DNA of 64,000 bases, from the NCBI RefSeq assembly GCF_009498035.1, contig NZ_CP034550.1, forward strand, positions 6,634,001 through 6,698,000, read 5' to 3'. This DNA is from Saccharothrix syringae. GTDB taxonomy: Bacteria; Actinomycetota; Actinomycetes; Mycobacteriales; Pseudonocardiaceae. The translations under genes were made by a program, and so were the position numbers. Each line of letters opens with the position of its first letter. Position 1 is the stretch's first letter. Shown here piece after piece: positions 17,801-25,800 of this stretch. The notes beneath the pieces were generated by a model. It saw nothing but the letters and a program-made list of their open reading frames with translations, made no database searches and had not been told where the DNA came from.

Positions 17801-20524
17801 GTGCCGCCAGTGCCGCGCGAAGTCGACCGGCACGCCGTTGACCGCCAGCCGCCCCAGGGCCGACTGGAGCGCGGCGAGGCCGTGCACGCCCTGGCGGTCG
17901 AGCGGGACCGCGAGGTGGGGCCGGTCGCCCAGGGTCCCGGTCACCAGCCCGGTGAGCGCGTTCCCGGGGCCGACCTCGACGAAGACGCGCGTGCCCGCGG
18001 CGTACATCGCCTCGACCTGTGCCGCGAAGCGCACCGGGGCGGTCAGCTGCCGGGCGACGCGGGTGCGGATCTCCTCGGGCGCGTCCGGGTGGACCGCGGC
18101 GTCCAGCCCGGAGTGCACCGGCAGCTCGGGAACACCGATGGCGACGTCGGCCAGCGCCGCGCGCAACCCGCCTTCCGCCCCGGCCACCAACGGGCTGTGG
18201 AACGCCGCCGAGGTGTCCAGCCGTCGCGTCGCCACGTCCTCGTCCGCGAAGGCGCGCTCCAGCGCCGCGACGGCGCCCGCGGTCCCGGACACGACGGTCT
18301 GGTCGGGGGCGTTGAGGTTCGCGGGCCACACGTCGGTCACACCGGCCGCGGCGATGACCCGGCGCACCTCGGCCTCGCCCGAGTTGACGGCGAGCATCAC
18401 CCCGGCGTCGGCACCGGACGCGTCGCGCATCAGCTCGCCGCGCCGCCGGGCGAGCCGCACCAGGTCACCGGGGGCCAGGACGCCGGCCGCGCACAGCGCG
18501 GTCAGCTCCCCGAAGCTGTGTCCCGCGACCCGCGCGGGCCGCACGCCGTGGTCGGTGAGCACCGCGAGCAGGGCCAGCGAGTGCACCGCCAGGGCGGGCT
18601 GCGCCCACTCCGTCGACGTGAGCGCGACCGGCGGTCCCGCGCGTCGCCCGTCGGCGAACACCGGGCGCGGGAAGGCCACGTCGGCCAGCGCGGTGCCGTC
18701 GAAGCGGACCCGCCCCAGTTCGTCCCACACCGCGTGCGCCTCGGGCAGGTGCACCGCGAGGTCGGCGCCCATCCCGGCGTACTGCGAGCCCTGGCCGGGG
18801 AACAGGAAGCCGACGCCGCCGCTTACCGGCTCGTCCGCCGAGTAGTGCAGTCCCCTCGGGGTGGAGAACGCGGTCGCGGGTCGCTGGGCGATCAGGGTCG
18901 CGGCCTCGGCGGACTTGTCGGCCAGGTCGTCGCGGTCGGTGACCAGCAGCGCCAGCCGCACCGCGTGCGCCGGGTCGAACGACCGCTGGCTCTCCCGGGC
19001 CACCGCGCTCACCGCGCCGCCGGGGGCTCCGGCCCGGAGCCGGCCGAGCAGCTGCTCGGTGGACGCGGCGCTGAACAGCACCAGTTCCGTCGCCGCCGCG
19101 CGGTGGCGGGTTCGGCGCTCGCCCGGGTACTCCTCCAGCGTCACGTGGAAGTTGGTGCCGCCGAAGCCGAAGCTGGACACGGCGGCGCGGCGCGGGTTGT
19201 CCGGTGGGCGCAGCCACGGCCGCGCGGAGGTGTTCGCGTAGAACGGGCTGCCGCCGCCCGCCAGCAGGTCGTTCGGCCTGGTGACCTTGATCGTCGGCGG
19301 GAGCACCTTGTGGTGCAGGGCGAGCACCGCCTTGAGCAGTCCGGCCGCCCCGGCGGCCGCCTTGGTGTGGCCGATCTGCGACTTCACCGAACCCAGGGCG
19401 CACCAGGGCCCGTCCGCGCGTCCCGATGCGGCGAACACCTCGGTCAGCGCGGTGAGCTCGACGCGGTCGCCCGCCTGCGTCCCGGTGCCGTGCGCCTCGA
19501 CCAGCTCGACGGTCTCCGGGCCGTACCCGGCCTGTGCGTAGGCCCTGCGCAGCGACCGCACCTGGCCGTCGGCCACCGGCGCGTAGATCGCCGTGCCGCG
19601 GCCGTCGGAGGAGGCGCCCACACCGCGGATGACCGCGTAGATCCGGTCCTCGTCGCGTTCGGCGTCGTCGAGCCGCTTCAGCGCGAACATGACCACGCCC
19701 TCCCCGAGCATGGTGCCGTCGGCGTCCGCGTCGAACGGGCGGCAGTCGCCGGTGGGCGAGAGTGCCGGGGTCTTGCTGAAGCCGACGAACGTGCCGATGT
19801 CGTTGAGCGTGTCCACGCCGCCCGCGATCATCAGGTCCGCCCGGTCGAGGACGAGTTCGTTGACCGCGGTGGACAGCGCGGCGAGCGAGCTGGCGCAGGC
19901 GGCGTCCACGGTGTGGTTCAGCCCGTGCAGGTCGAAGTGGTTCGCCACCCGGCCCGCGACGACGTTGACGAGCATGCCGGGGAAGGTGGTCTCGCGCCAC
20001 GGGATGGTGTTGGCCGCGATGCCGTCGCAGATCCGCCGCGCCAGCGCCTCGCCGACGCCGTTCTCCCGCAGCACCTTCAACCAGACCGGCCGGCTCAGCC
20101 TGCCCATCATGTGCCCCGTCATCTCCAGGGAGGAGCTGCCGAGCACCACGCCGGTGCGCTCGCCGTCCACGGCGGACGGCCCACCGGGCAGCGCGTCGGC
20201 CAGCGCCTGCCGGGCCACGACGAGTGCCAGCAACTGGGCCACGTCGGTGTGCGGGACGTCCGTGGGCGGCAGGCCGAACTCCAGCGGGTCGAAGGTGACC
20301 GGCGGCAGGAAAGCGCCCCGCCGCGCGTAGGTCTTGTCCGGCGCGGCGGGGTCCGGGTCGTAGTGGTCCTCGACGAGCCAGTGGCTCGCCGGGACCTCGG
20401 TGATGTGGTCGAGGCCGGCGACGACCGTGCGCCAGAACCCGTCGACGCCGGGCGACCCGGGCAGCACGGCGCCGAGCCCCACGACGGCGATCGGTCGGTG
20501 CGGTCCGGCACCGTTGCTCGACAT
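14876..20524 (-). CDS. PUFA-synthase-like iterative polyketide synthase, KS-AT-ACP-KR-DH
   Basis: An 1882-residue synthase with PfaA-like order. KS (about 10-465): Cys210 in VDAACASSL, His345 in EAHGTGT, His386 in GHTKAAAG. AT (about 570-860): GHSFGE with Ser670, His776. A Pro-rich linker and helical segment (930-1015) precede a single ACP (1060-1140) with Ser1096 in DLGIDSIKRVEI, the PUFA-type carrier signature. KR (1190-1600): TGGGRGI at 1376, Ser1546, Tyr1557. A C-terminal double-hotdog DH (1645-1875) has His1661 and Asp1801. PfaA proteins usually carry several tandem ACPs; only one is seen here. ATG 20524 follows GGAGAGG. Product length is not predictable. PfaB and PfaC partners and a phosphopantetheinyl transferase are absent from the window. 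Confidence 0.93.
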   Translation of the reverse strand: MSSNGAGPHRPIAVVGLGAVLPGSPGVDGFWRTVVAGLDHITEVPASHWLVEDHYDPDPAAPDKTYARRGAFLPPVTFDPLEFGLPPTDVPHTDVAQLLALVVARQALADALPGGPSAVDGERTGVVLGSSSLEMTGHMMGRLSRPVWLKVLRENGVGEALARRICDGIAANTIPWRETTFPGMLVNVVAGRVANHFDLHGLNHTVDAACASSLAALSTAVNELVLDRADLMIAGGVDTLNDIGTFVGFSKTPALSPTGDCRPFDADADGTMLGEGVVMFALKRLDDAERDEDRIYAVIRGVGASSDGRGTAIYAPVADGQVRSLRRAYAQAGYGPETVELVEAHGTGTQAGDRVELTALTEVFAASGRADGPWCALGSVKSQIGHTKAAAGAAGLLKAVLALHHKVLPPTIKVTRPNDLLAGGGSPFYANTSARPWLRPPDNPRRAAVSSFGFGGTNFHVTLEEYPGERRTRHRAAATELVLFSAASTEQLLGRLRAGAPGGAVSAVARESQRSFDPAHAVRLALLVTDRDDLADKSAEAATLIAQRPATAFSTPRGLHYSADEPVSGGVGFLFPGQGSQYAGMGADLAVHLPEAHAVWDELGRVRFDGTALADVAFPRPVFADGRRAGPPVALTSTEWAQPALAVHSLALLAVLTDHGVRPARVAGHSFGELTALCAAGVLAPGDLVRLARRRGELMRDASGADAGVMLAVNSGEAEVRRVIAAAGVTDVWPANLNAPDQTVVSGTAGAVAALERAFADEDVATRRLDTSAAFHSPLVAGAEGGLRAALADVAIGVPELPVHSGLDAAVHPDAPEEIRTRVARQLTAPVRFAAQVEAMYAAGTRVFVEVGPGNALTGLVTGTLGDRPHLAVPLDRQGVHGLAALQSALGRLAVNGVPVDFARHWRHHPPEVRTEPSAVAVEILGTNRGKPYPPPGGAAALPPPNPDEPPAATPAPRQPAIPSPAAPVGAVGPVDELAAQSAEAHATFQRLMTEAHLEYLRYSTAVRTGVATAPVTAPPVVAPPVVGPASTHVVEHPPVEPVTAPEPEPAAVARSSGALPDLEQALLTVVEERTGYPVSVLRPDMDLDADLGIDSIKRVEIFSGLRERAGIEIDLGTIDPARLGNPRTLRDVTEVFRGILAGALPADQDPAPDPGALPADARIADDPVTTGLKRFVPCLEAAAPSGLAVAGLGQARLLVVDGGSGVARPLVEQLRGRGIRATGSPDEPHDGVVFLGGLSEFASIDDALAVQREAFRLARDAAHHRVFVTVQDTGGDFGLSGAHGVRAWSGGLGALSVALGMELPGLSMKAIDCARADLDVAGLAARIADELTRGGGDEAVGLAADGSRGVATLEEVEPPAVGASRWERDSVVVVTGGGRGITSAATVALAEAGAGHLILLGRTALVPEPPGLDPAPDEQSLIRTLAAGGVEPAELGPRARAVLAVREVRATVEACARHGAQVEYLAVDVRDGRAVRRELDGVRARHGHITDLVHGAGAYVGKRIGSRTDEQYDLVFGTKVNGLRALLDALRDDPLRSICLFTSLSGYTGNTGLSDYSMANATLDHVAAVLRRERPGCATRALAWGPWDGGMVDDVVGRYLTGLGLGLISRADGTRSFVEEVGDPTGPVRVVLTNGSLPPGRGRRGEITLDDRVHPWLRDHCPADEPVLPLAAAVNWMIAVAGRPVLRDVKVLRKVTASGTRSLVASSQGPDVRLSDGDTHHFHARSADATPPGRWPLPPARESKPGDLLYDGGAMFHGPMFHALRSFTEPDAGDVTGVVVGLAELGWPRHDWHVDVAALDGMLQLGGVWAGRALGAVLAMGIGECRVHRAGPLGAPARGVVRPGVVRDVEAECDIALLDADGAVLVELLGARFVLRPGGGR

Positions 20525-20549
20525 GGCCTCTCCGTCCTCTTCGAGTCCC

Positions 20550-22118
20550 CTACAGGGCCAGCCGGCGCGGCGGCACCGGCGCCTCGGGCAGGTTCAGCCC
20601 GCACGCGCGCACCTGGTTGGTCCGCGTGACCATCGCGGCGCCCTCCAGCAGGTTCAGCGCGATCTGGACGACCGACCGGTCCTGCGGCGCGGACATGAAC
20701 CCACCGGCCACCCAGCGGTTGAAGGCGCCCATCGCGGGCCCGCACCACATCTGGTAGTCGCCGCGGCGGCCGGTGTCCCCCGCCACGGCCCAGCGGCTGG
20801 AACTGCCCAGGTACCAGCGGAAGACCAGGGCCATGCGGTGCCGGGGGTCGTGCTCGGCCCGATCCAGCTGCGCGGGGTCGCGCCGCAGCCAGAAGGCGCG
20901 GACGTGCTCCCAGACCTCGTCCAGGGACATCCGGAACACCTCGGACTCCAGCTTCTCGCGCCGGGACGCGGGCAGGTCCTCCAGCGACGCGCACGTCCGG
21001 TACAGCGCCCCCAACTGGGTGGCGCGGGTCGCGAACAGCGTTCCGCGCCGCAGCACCTGGACCCTCGCGCCCTGCTCGAACATGTCGGCCGAGGGAGCCA
21101 TCGCGACGTCGCCGATGTCGGCCCGCGCCAGCATCTCCTTGGCGTCCGCGGACAACCCCGATTCGACGGCGGCCTGGTTCACCGATCCGGTGAGGACGTA
21201 CGCGGCACCGAGCGCGAACGCCGCGGCCACGGCCTCCGGGGTGCCGAGCCCGCCGGCGGCGCCGATCCGGACCGGTTCCCGGTAGCCGAACCGGCGACGT
21301 GCCCCGTCGCGAGCGGCGAGGACCGCGGGCAACGTCGCCACGAGCGACTGGTTGTCGGTGTGGCCGCCGCTGTCGGCCTCGACGGTGACGTCGTCCGCGA
21401 CCGGTATCCGGCCGGCGAGTTCCACCTCTTCGGCCGTGAGCACTCCCCCGTCGCGCAGCGACCGCAGGATCTCCGGCGGGGCCGGCGACAGGAACCGCTC
21501 CGCCACCTCGACCCTGGACACCTTGGCGATCACCCGACGGGCCCGCACGACCCGGCCGCCGGCGCCCTCCCGCAGGCCCGACACCGCACAGCGGACCACG
21601 GCCGGGGTGAGCGCCACGAACGCGGACACCGACACGCACGGCACGCGCTCGGCGATCAGCACGTCGGCCAGCGCGGCCTCCGCGGCCGGTGGTCCGTGCA
21701 GCAGGTTCACCCCCCAGTTGCCGCGGGCGCCGACCCGGCGGGCGATGTCGCGGACCGCGTCGCGCACCCGCGGGTGCTCCTGCCCGCCCGCGCCGTAGAA
21801 GCCGAGCAGGCCGTGCCCCGCCAGCGCGACCACCATCTCGACGCTGGAGATGCCGTTGGCCATCTCCCCGGCCACGTACGGGAAGCGGCTGCCGTGCGCG
21901 GCCGCGAAACCGCGGTCGCCCAGCCACTCCGGGTACAGCTCGGGCAGGACGCCGACCACCGGCAGACCACCCGATGTCGACAGGTGGCCGCCGACGCCGA
22001 TCCCCAGCGCGCCGCCCACGCGCACGACGCACGCCGGCTCGCGGACCAGCCTGGCGGCGGCGAGCACGTCCTCGGCCGTGTCCGCCACACCGTGGCGCGC
22101 GGGTGTCCAGGTCAGCAC
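20550..22118 (-). CDS. PfaD-type trans-acting enoyl reductase (FMN)
   Basis: A 522-residue protein of the PfaD/nitronate-monooxygenase TIM-barrel family. Recognisable parts are SGGLPVVGVLPELYP near the start, the HGPP and AKVSRVEVAERFLSPAPP segments, SGGHTDNQSL, the flavin phosphate-binding IGAAGGLGTPEAVAAAFALG, and the C-terminal helical extension with WYLGSSSRWAV and DYQMWCGPAMGAFNRW, which separates PfaD from plain nitronate monooxygenases. It should reduce enoyl-ACP intermediates made by the adjacent synthase. GTG 22118 overlaps the upstream gene by 7 bases, and the synthase starts 25 bases after its stop. Function is assigned with good confidence. Confidence 0.92.
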   Translation of the reverse strand: MLTWTPARHGVADTAEDVLAAARLVREPACVVRVGGALGIGVGGHLSTSGGLPVVGVLPELYPEWLGDRGFAAAHGSRFPYVAGEMANGISSVEMVVALAGHGLLGFYGAGGQEHPRVRDAVRDIARRVGARGNWGVNLLHGPPAAEAALADVLIAERVPCVSVSAFVALTPAVVRCAVSGLREGAGGRVVRARRVIAKVSRVEVAERFLSPAPPEILRSLRDGGVLTAEEVELAGRIPVADDVTVEADSGGHTDNQSLVATLPAVLAARDGARRRFGYREPVRIGAAGGLGTPEAVAAAFALGAAYVLTGSVNQAAVESGLSADAKEMLARADIGDVAMAPSADMFEQGARVQVLRRGTLFATRATQLGALYRTCASLEDLPASRREKLESEVFRMSLDEVWEHVRAFWLRRDPAQLDRAEHDPRHRMALVFRWYLGSSSRWAVAGDTGRRGDYQMWCGPAMGAFNRWVAGGFMSAPQDRSVVQIALNLLEGAAMVTRTNQVRACGLNLPEAPVPPRRLAL

Positions 22119-23215
22119 CGGACGGTCACCTGGAGACCGGACAACATGTACGCGAGGTCGACGGTGACGCCGTGCGGCAGGTCGCCCAGCGCGGTGCGCG
22201 TCCGCGTGTCGTCGAACCTGCGCTTGTGGTGCAGGTACGGCGCGAACCCGGGGAAGAGGCGGACGACGCGCTGCTCGGACGCCGCCGGCTCCCCCGACGA
22301 GGCGGGCACCAGGGTCAGTCGCACCGCGACGAGGTGCTGCAACACCTCCAGCAGCACGGGTATCGGGACGTCGTGGTGGTGCACGACGTGGTAGGTGTCC
22401 ACCCCGGAGGCCGGCGGCCTGCGCGACAGCCGGACCATCACCTCCGCCGACGCCTCCACCGGCATGAAGTTCAGGTGCCCCTCGGCACGACCGGGTATCC
22501 GGACTTCGGGCAGTTCGCCGCCCGCGCGCGGACCGCCGCGCCCGAGCAGGCCGCGGCGGGCCCTCAGCCAGCGGTTCAGGAACTCCAGGGGGTGCGCCGG
22601 CAGGGCGGGGTGCGGCGGCCGATCGGTGATCAGGATGCTCGGCCGGAACACCACCGCGGGTCTGGCACTGCGCGCCGACCACTCCCGGACCAGCACCTCC
22701 GCTTCGTACTTCGACCGCTCGTAGGCGTTCTCGAAACCCCCGGCGGGGTCGAGCTCGTCCTCGAAGGCGGTGCGGTCGCGACGGGCCCCGGCCACGAACG
22801 CCGTGCTGACGTGGAAGAGCACCGGCTCGCGCCGCCCCGCGGACACGAGTTCGAGCACGTGCCGCGTGCCGTCCACGTTGACCCTGCGCAGCGCGGCCGG
22901 TTCCCCGTCGAGGGTGATGTCGCCGGCGCAGTGCCACACCGCGTCCACCTGATCGGCCAGCCGCCGGAAATCCGCGTCGGACAGCCCCAATCGGGAGACC
23001 GACACGTCGACTTCCACGACGGTGACCCTCGCGGGTACCTCGTCGCGGACACCGGCCGGAGTTCCGCACAACTCGAGAAAGGAGATCAGCCTGCCCAGCG
23101 CGTCGGGTGATCCGGCGTTCGAGAGCAGGATCAGTGGCGTGTTCCTGTCGCGCAGCAGTTCTCGCACCACGTGAAGACCGAGAAAGCCGGTACCCCCCGT
23201 GATGGCGACGCTCAC
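22112..23215 (-). CDS. Extended SDR, thioester-reductase-like (male-sterility/Lys2-R type)
   Basis: A 367-residue NAD(P)-binding protein. GGTGFLGLHVVREL is the Rossmann motif, followed by VWHCAGDI, RRVNVDGT, the catalytic HVSTAFVAG and YERSKYEAE (Tyr and Lys), and PSILITD. This pattern matches the thioester-reductase branch that releases acyl chains from carrier proteins as aldehydes or alcohols, although it is a stand-alone protein with no attached carrier. GTG 23215 gives a start right at the Rossmann fold; in-frame codons continue about 35 residues upstream but look non-coding. As the first gene of the synthase operon it could release the chain as an alcohol for the sulfotransferase. Ketone reduction on a free intermediate is the alternative. 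Confidence 0.82.
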   Translation of the reverse strand: MSVAITGGTGFLGLHVVRELLRDRNTPLILLSNAGSPDALGRLISFLELCGTPAGVRDEVPARVTVVEVDVSVSRLGLSDADFRRLADQVDAVWHCAGDITLDGEPAALRRVNVDGTRHVLELVSAGRREPVLFHVSTAFVAGARRDRTAFEDELDPAGGFENAYERSKYEAEVLVREWSARSARPAVVFRPSILITDRPPHPALPAHPLEFLNRWLRARRGLLGRGGPRAGGELPEVRIPGRAEGHLNFMPVEASAEVMVRLSRRPPASGVDTYHVVHHHDVPIPVLLEVLQHLVAVRLTLVPASSGEPAASEQRVVRLFPGFAPYLHHKRRFDDTRTRTALGDLPHGVTVDLAYMLSGLQVTVRC

Positions 23216-23760
23216 GACATCAACCCGCTTTCGCACTCGTCGGGCAGGTGGGTGGACCCGCACGGCGGTCGCCGAGTCGAATGCGAAATGATCCACTGTT
23301 ATCCGACTGGTCATCCCCGGGTCGGGATGGTTCATTGGTGCACTCAAGATGCCTGCCGTAGTCGTACACCACCAGGAGCCGTTCGGGTGAAGCCTTCCGG
23401 GCGACACCGGAAGTGACGAAGGTTCGGCTTCCGTCGATCAACCGGTGATTGACATGCGATCACGTGACCGCAAATCGGCCGACGAATTTCATCGAGCCCT
23501 TTCCAACGTCATCCGGCGGCGAGGTGCAGCCCAGGTCGGGGTGCTGCCGCGCCCCTGGGCGGCACCGACCAGGCACACCGGGATCAACGCTGCGGCGACG
23601 GCGGCCCGCGGCTTTCTTCGCCAACTCGTAACTCCTCCTCGCCTCGCCGACCCCGGCGGGGATCTCCCGCCACTTCCGACGCGCGACCCTGTACCGGGTA
23701 GACGCCCCAACGCCGTCCACCACGCAAAATCAGATCGCTCCCAGGCCCGTCTTCACTCGT
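23216..23760. other. Leader and upstream region of the synthase operon
   Basis: About 545 bases without a convincing gene. A 7-bp stem with 6-base loop (CTTCCGG/CCGGAAG) lies at 23394-23413, in the expected leader of the operon. The palindrome TCACGTGA is at 23460-23467. On the minus strand around 23500-23640, one frame encodes a signal-peptide-like run (AAVAAALIPVCLVG) without a normal start codon, possibly the remains of a small secreted protein. I found no convincing -35/-10 pair. Confidence 0.4.
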
Positions 23761-24138
23761 TCAGATCAGATCGGAACCGCAATTCCCGGGATGGATCGAT
23801 TCCGCGACGGCTCGTTCCCCACATGCGAACCTGCCGGGCAGATCGGGCAGCTTCCACCACCGGGTACCGCGCGTCGCCCGGTAGGCCGTACCGGCCGTCC
23901 GGACGGGGTGGTGTTGGACGCGAGGGAGGACACCCAGCCGGTGCGGCAGGTCGAGGTCGAGGTGGGTGTCGACGAACGCGATCGTCGTCCGGTCCGGTCC
24001 CTCCTCCGGCAGCCGGTGGAACGTGTCGCCGCCCGACCGAGCTCGGCCGTGCGTGCCCTTCCACGGGTCGAACCCGACGGTGAGGTTGCCCCGGCCGGCG
24101 GGGAGTCCGTCGCGGGAGGTGTCGACGCCGCGGTCGGG
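23761..24138 (-). pseudogene. Unrecognised ORF remnant directly after the histidine kinase stop
   Basis: The frame of the histidine kinase stays open for 125 codons after its TGA and ends at 23761. Codon third positions are strongly G/C and the peptide looks protein-like (NLTVGFDPWKGTHGR, GGDTFHRLPEEGPDRTT, FVDTHLDLDLPHRLG), but there is no ATG, GTG or TTG near its beginning. I read it as the 3' part of a gene whose start was lost, or as the former C-terminus of a longer kinase. I do not recognise the family. Confidence 0.35.
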
Positions 24139-25800
24139 TCACCGCCTCGGATCGGGCCCCGCCGGAGTGCTCCTGGCGCCGTCGACGACCCGGGCGAGCA
24201 GGGTGTCGAGGTCGGCGAGGTCGAGCGGTTTGGCGACGTGGGCGTCGAACCCGGCGGCACGGCTGCGTTGCCGGTCGGTGTCCTGGCTGAAGCCGGAGAC
24301 CGCCACCAGCGGGGTGTGCCGGTGCAGCGTGTTCCGGCGCAGCCGTCTGGCGATCTCGTAGCCGTCGACGTCCTCGCCGAGCGCGAGGTCGCACAGGATG
24401 ACGTCGAACGGGGTGGACCCGGCGATGGCGAGCGCGTCGCGTGCGGTGGTGGCCACGGTGACGGTGTCGCCCCGGCGCCGAAGCGTGGTCGCGTACATCC
24501 GGGCCAGGTCGGTGTTGTCGTCCACGAGCAGCATCCGCAGCGCCCGGCGCGCGGGGTGCTCCCCGACCGGCGGGACGGCCTCGGTGGTCAGCGGGATGCG
24601 GACGGTGAAGGTGGCGCCGGTGCCGGGGCCGGCGCTGTGCGCGCTGACCGCGCCCTGGTGGAGTTCCGCGATGCCGCGGACGATGGCGAGGCCGAGGCCG
24701 AGCCCGCTCGGCGCGTGGGTGCCGGTGTCGACGCGCGTGAACGGGTCGAACAGGGTGTCGGCCAGCACGGGGTCGAACCCGGGGCCGGTGTCGCGGACGC
24801 GCAGTTCGGCCTGGCCGTCGCGGACGTCGAGGTGCACGGTGACCGCGGCGCCGTCCCGGGTGTGCTTGCGCGCGTTGTCCAGCAGGTTGGTGAGCATCTG
24901 GCCGAGGCGGACGGGGTCGCCGTCGATCACCACCGGCTCGTCGGGGAGGGTGACCGCAGGCCGGGTGAGGTCCGCGGGCAGGTCGTCCAGCGCCGCGTGC
25001 ACGAGCGTGCGCAGGTCCAGCGGGTGGCGGGTGGCGTGGAGGTTGCCGGTGGCGACGCGGGCGGCGTCGAGCAGGTCGTCGGTGAGGCGGCTGAGCGCGG
25101 TGAGCTGGCGCCTCAGCACCGCGTGGGCCTGGTGGCCGGCGATGTCCAGGCCCAGCACGTCCAGCGCGGCGCTCGCGGAGGCGAGCGGGTTGCGCAGTTC
25201 GTGGGACAGCGTGGCGATGAACCGGTCCTTGGCCTGCTGCTGGGCGCGCAGCTCCTCGGTGGCGGCGGCGAGCGCGGCGTTGGCCTCGCGCAGTTGCCGG
25301 TTGACCTGCTGCACCTCGCGGGCGCGGGTGTAGAGGTCGGCCTCCATCTCCTGCAGCCGCGCCGCCGCGCGTTCCCGGTCCTGCTCGCGCAGGTCGATCA
25401 GCTCGGTGACGTCCTGCACCCGGTGCACGATGAGCACCACCCGGCCGGCGTCGTCGAGGACCGGGCTGTTGACCGGGCTCCAGTACCGCACGACGAACCG
25501 GCCGTCGGGTTCGCGGATGTCGTAGCGCTGCAGGGCCATCGTGTCCGGCCGGCCGGTGTCCACCACGGTCCGCAGCGACCGCCGCAGGTTGCCGACGCCG
25601 TCGGCGCCCGGGTCCTCGGGGTTGTCCGGGAACACCTCGAACATCGGCCGGCCCGCCACCGCGGCCGGGTCGACCATGGTGGCCCGCGCGTAGGCGCGGT
25701 TGACGGTGACGATCGTGAAGTCGGCCGTCATCAGCAGGTACGGGGAGGGCAGGTGCTCGAACAGGTGGCGGTAGTCGAGGCCCTCGAACCCGGCGGTCAC
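24139..25800 (-). CDS. Hybrid sensor histidine kinase (PAS-HisKA-HATPase-REC)
   Basis: A 553-residue soluble kinase with no membrane span. An N-terminal PAS domain (about 8-130) is followed by a coiled coil rich in Glu/Gln/Arg (135-190), HisKA with phospho-acceptor His200 in ATLSHELRNPLAS, HATPase_c with N-box NLLDNARKH (306-314), GPGFDP and GLGLGLAIVRG, then a C-terminal receiver (422-545) with DD at 427-428, phospho-acceptor Asp471 and Lys524. The GTG start at 25800 overlaps the response-regulator stop (GTGA). Phosphorelay from His200 to Asp471 and onward is likely. The PAS ligand is unknown; cytoplasmic location suggests a redox or small-molecule cue. Confidence 0.92.
   Translation of the reverse strand: MTAGFEGLDYRHLFEHLPSPYLLMTADFTIVTVNRAYARATMVDPAAVAGRPMFEVFPDNPEDPGADGVGNLRRSLRTVVDTGRPDTMALQRYDIREPDGRFVVRYWSPVNSPVLDDAGRVVLIVHRVQDVTELIDLREQDRERAAARLQEMEADLYTRAREVQQVNRQLREANAALAAATEELRAQQQAKDRFIATLSHELRNPLASASAALDVLGLDIAGHQAHAVLRRQLTALSRLTDDLLDAARVATGNLHATRHPLDLRTLVHAALDDLPADLTRPAVTLPDEPVVIDGDPVRLGQMLTNLLDNARKHTRDGAAVTVHLDVRDGQAELRVRDTGPGFDPVLADTLFDPFTRVDTGTHAPSGLGLGLAIVRGIAELHQGAVSAHSAGPGTGATFTVRIPLTTEAVPPVGEHPARRALRMLLVDDNTDLARMYATTLRRRGDTVTVATTARDALAIAGSTPFDVILCDLALGEDVDGYEIARRLRRNTLHRHTPLVAVSGFSQDTDRQRSRAAGFDAHVAKPLDLADLDTLLARVVDGARSTPAGPDPRR

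Noticed and set aside
17648..20629. 993-codon plus-strand frame opposite the synthase
   Set aside because: Antisense shadow created by high GC at third positions; no domain motifs.
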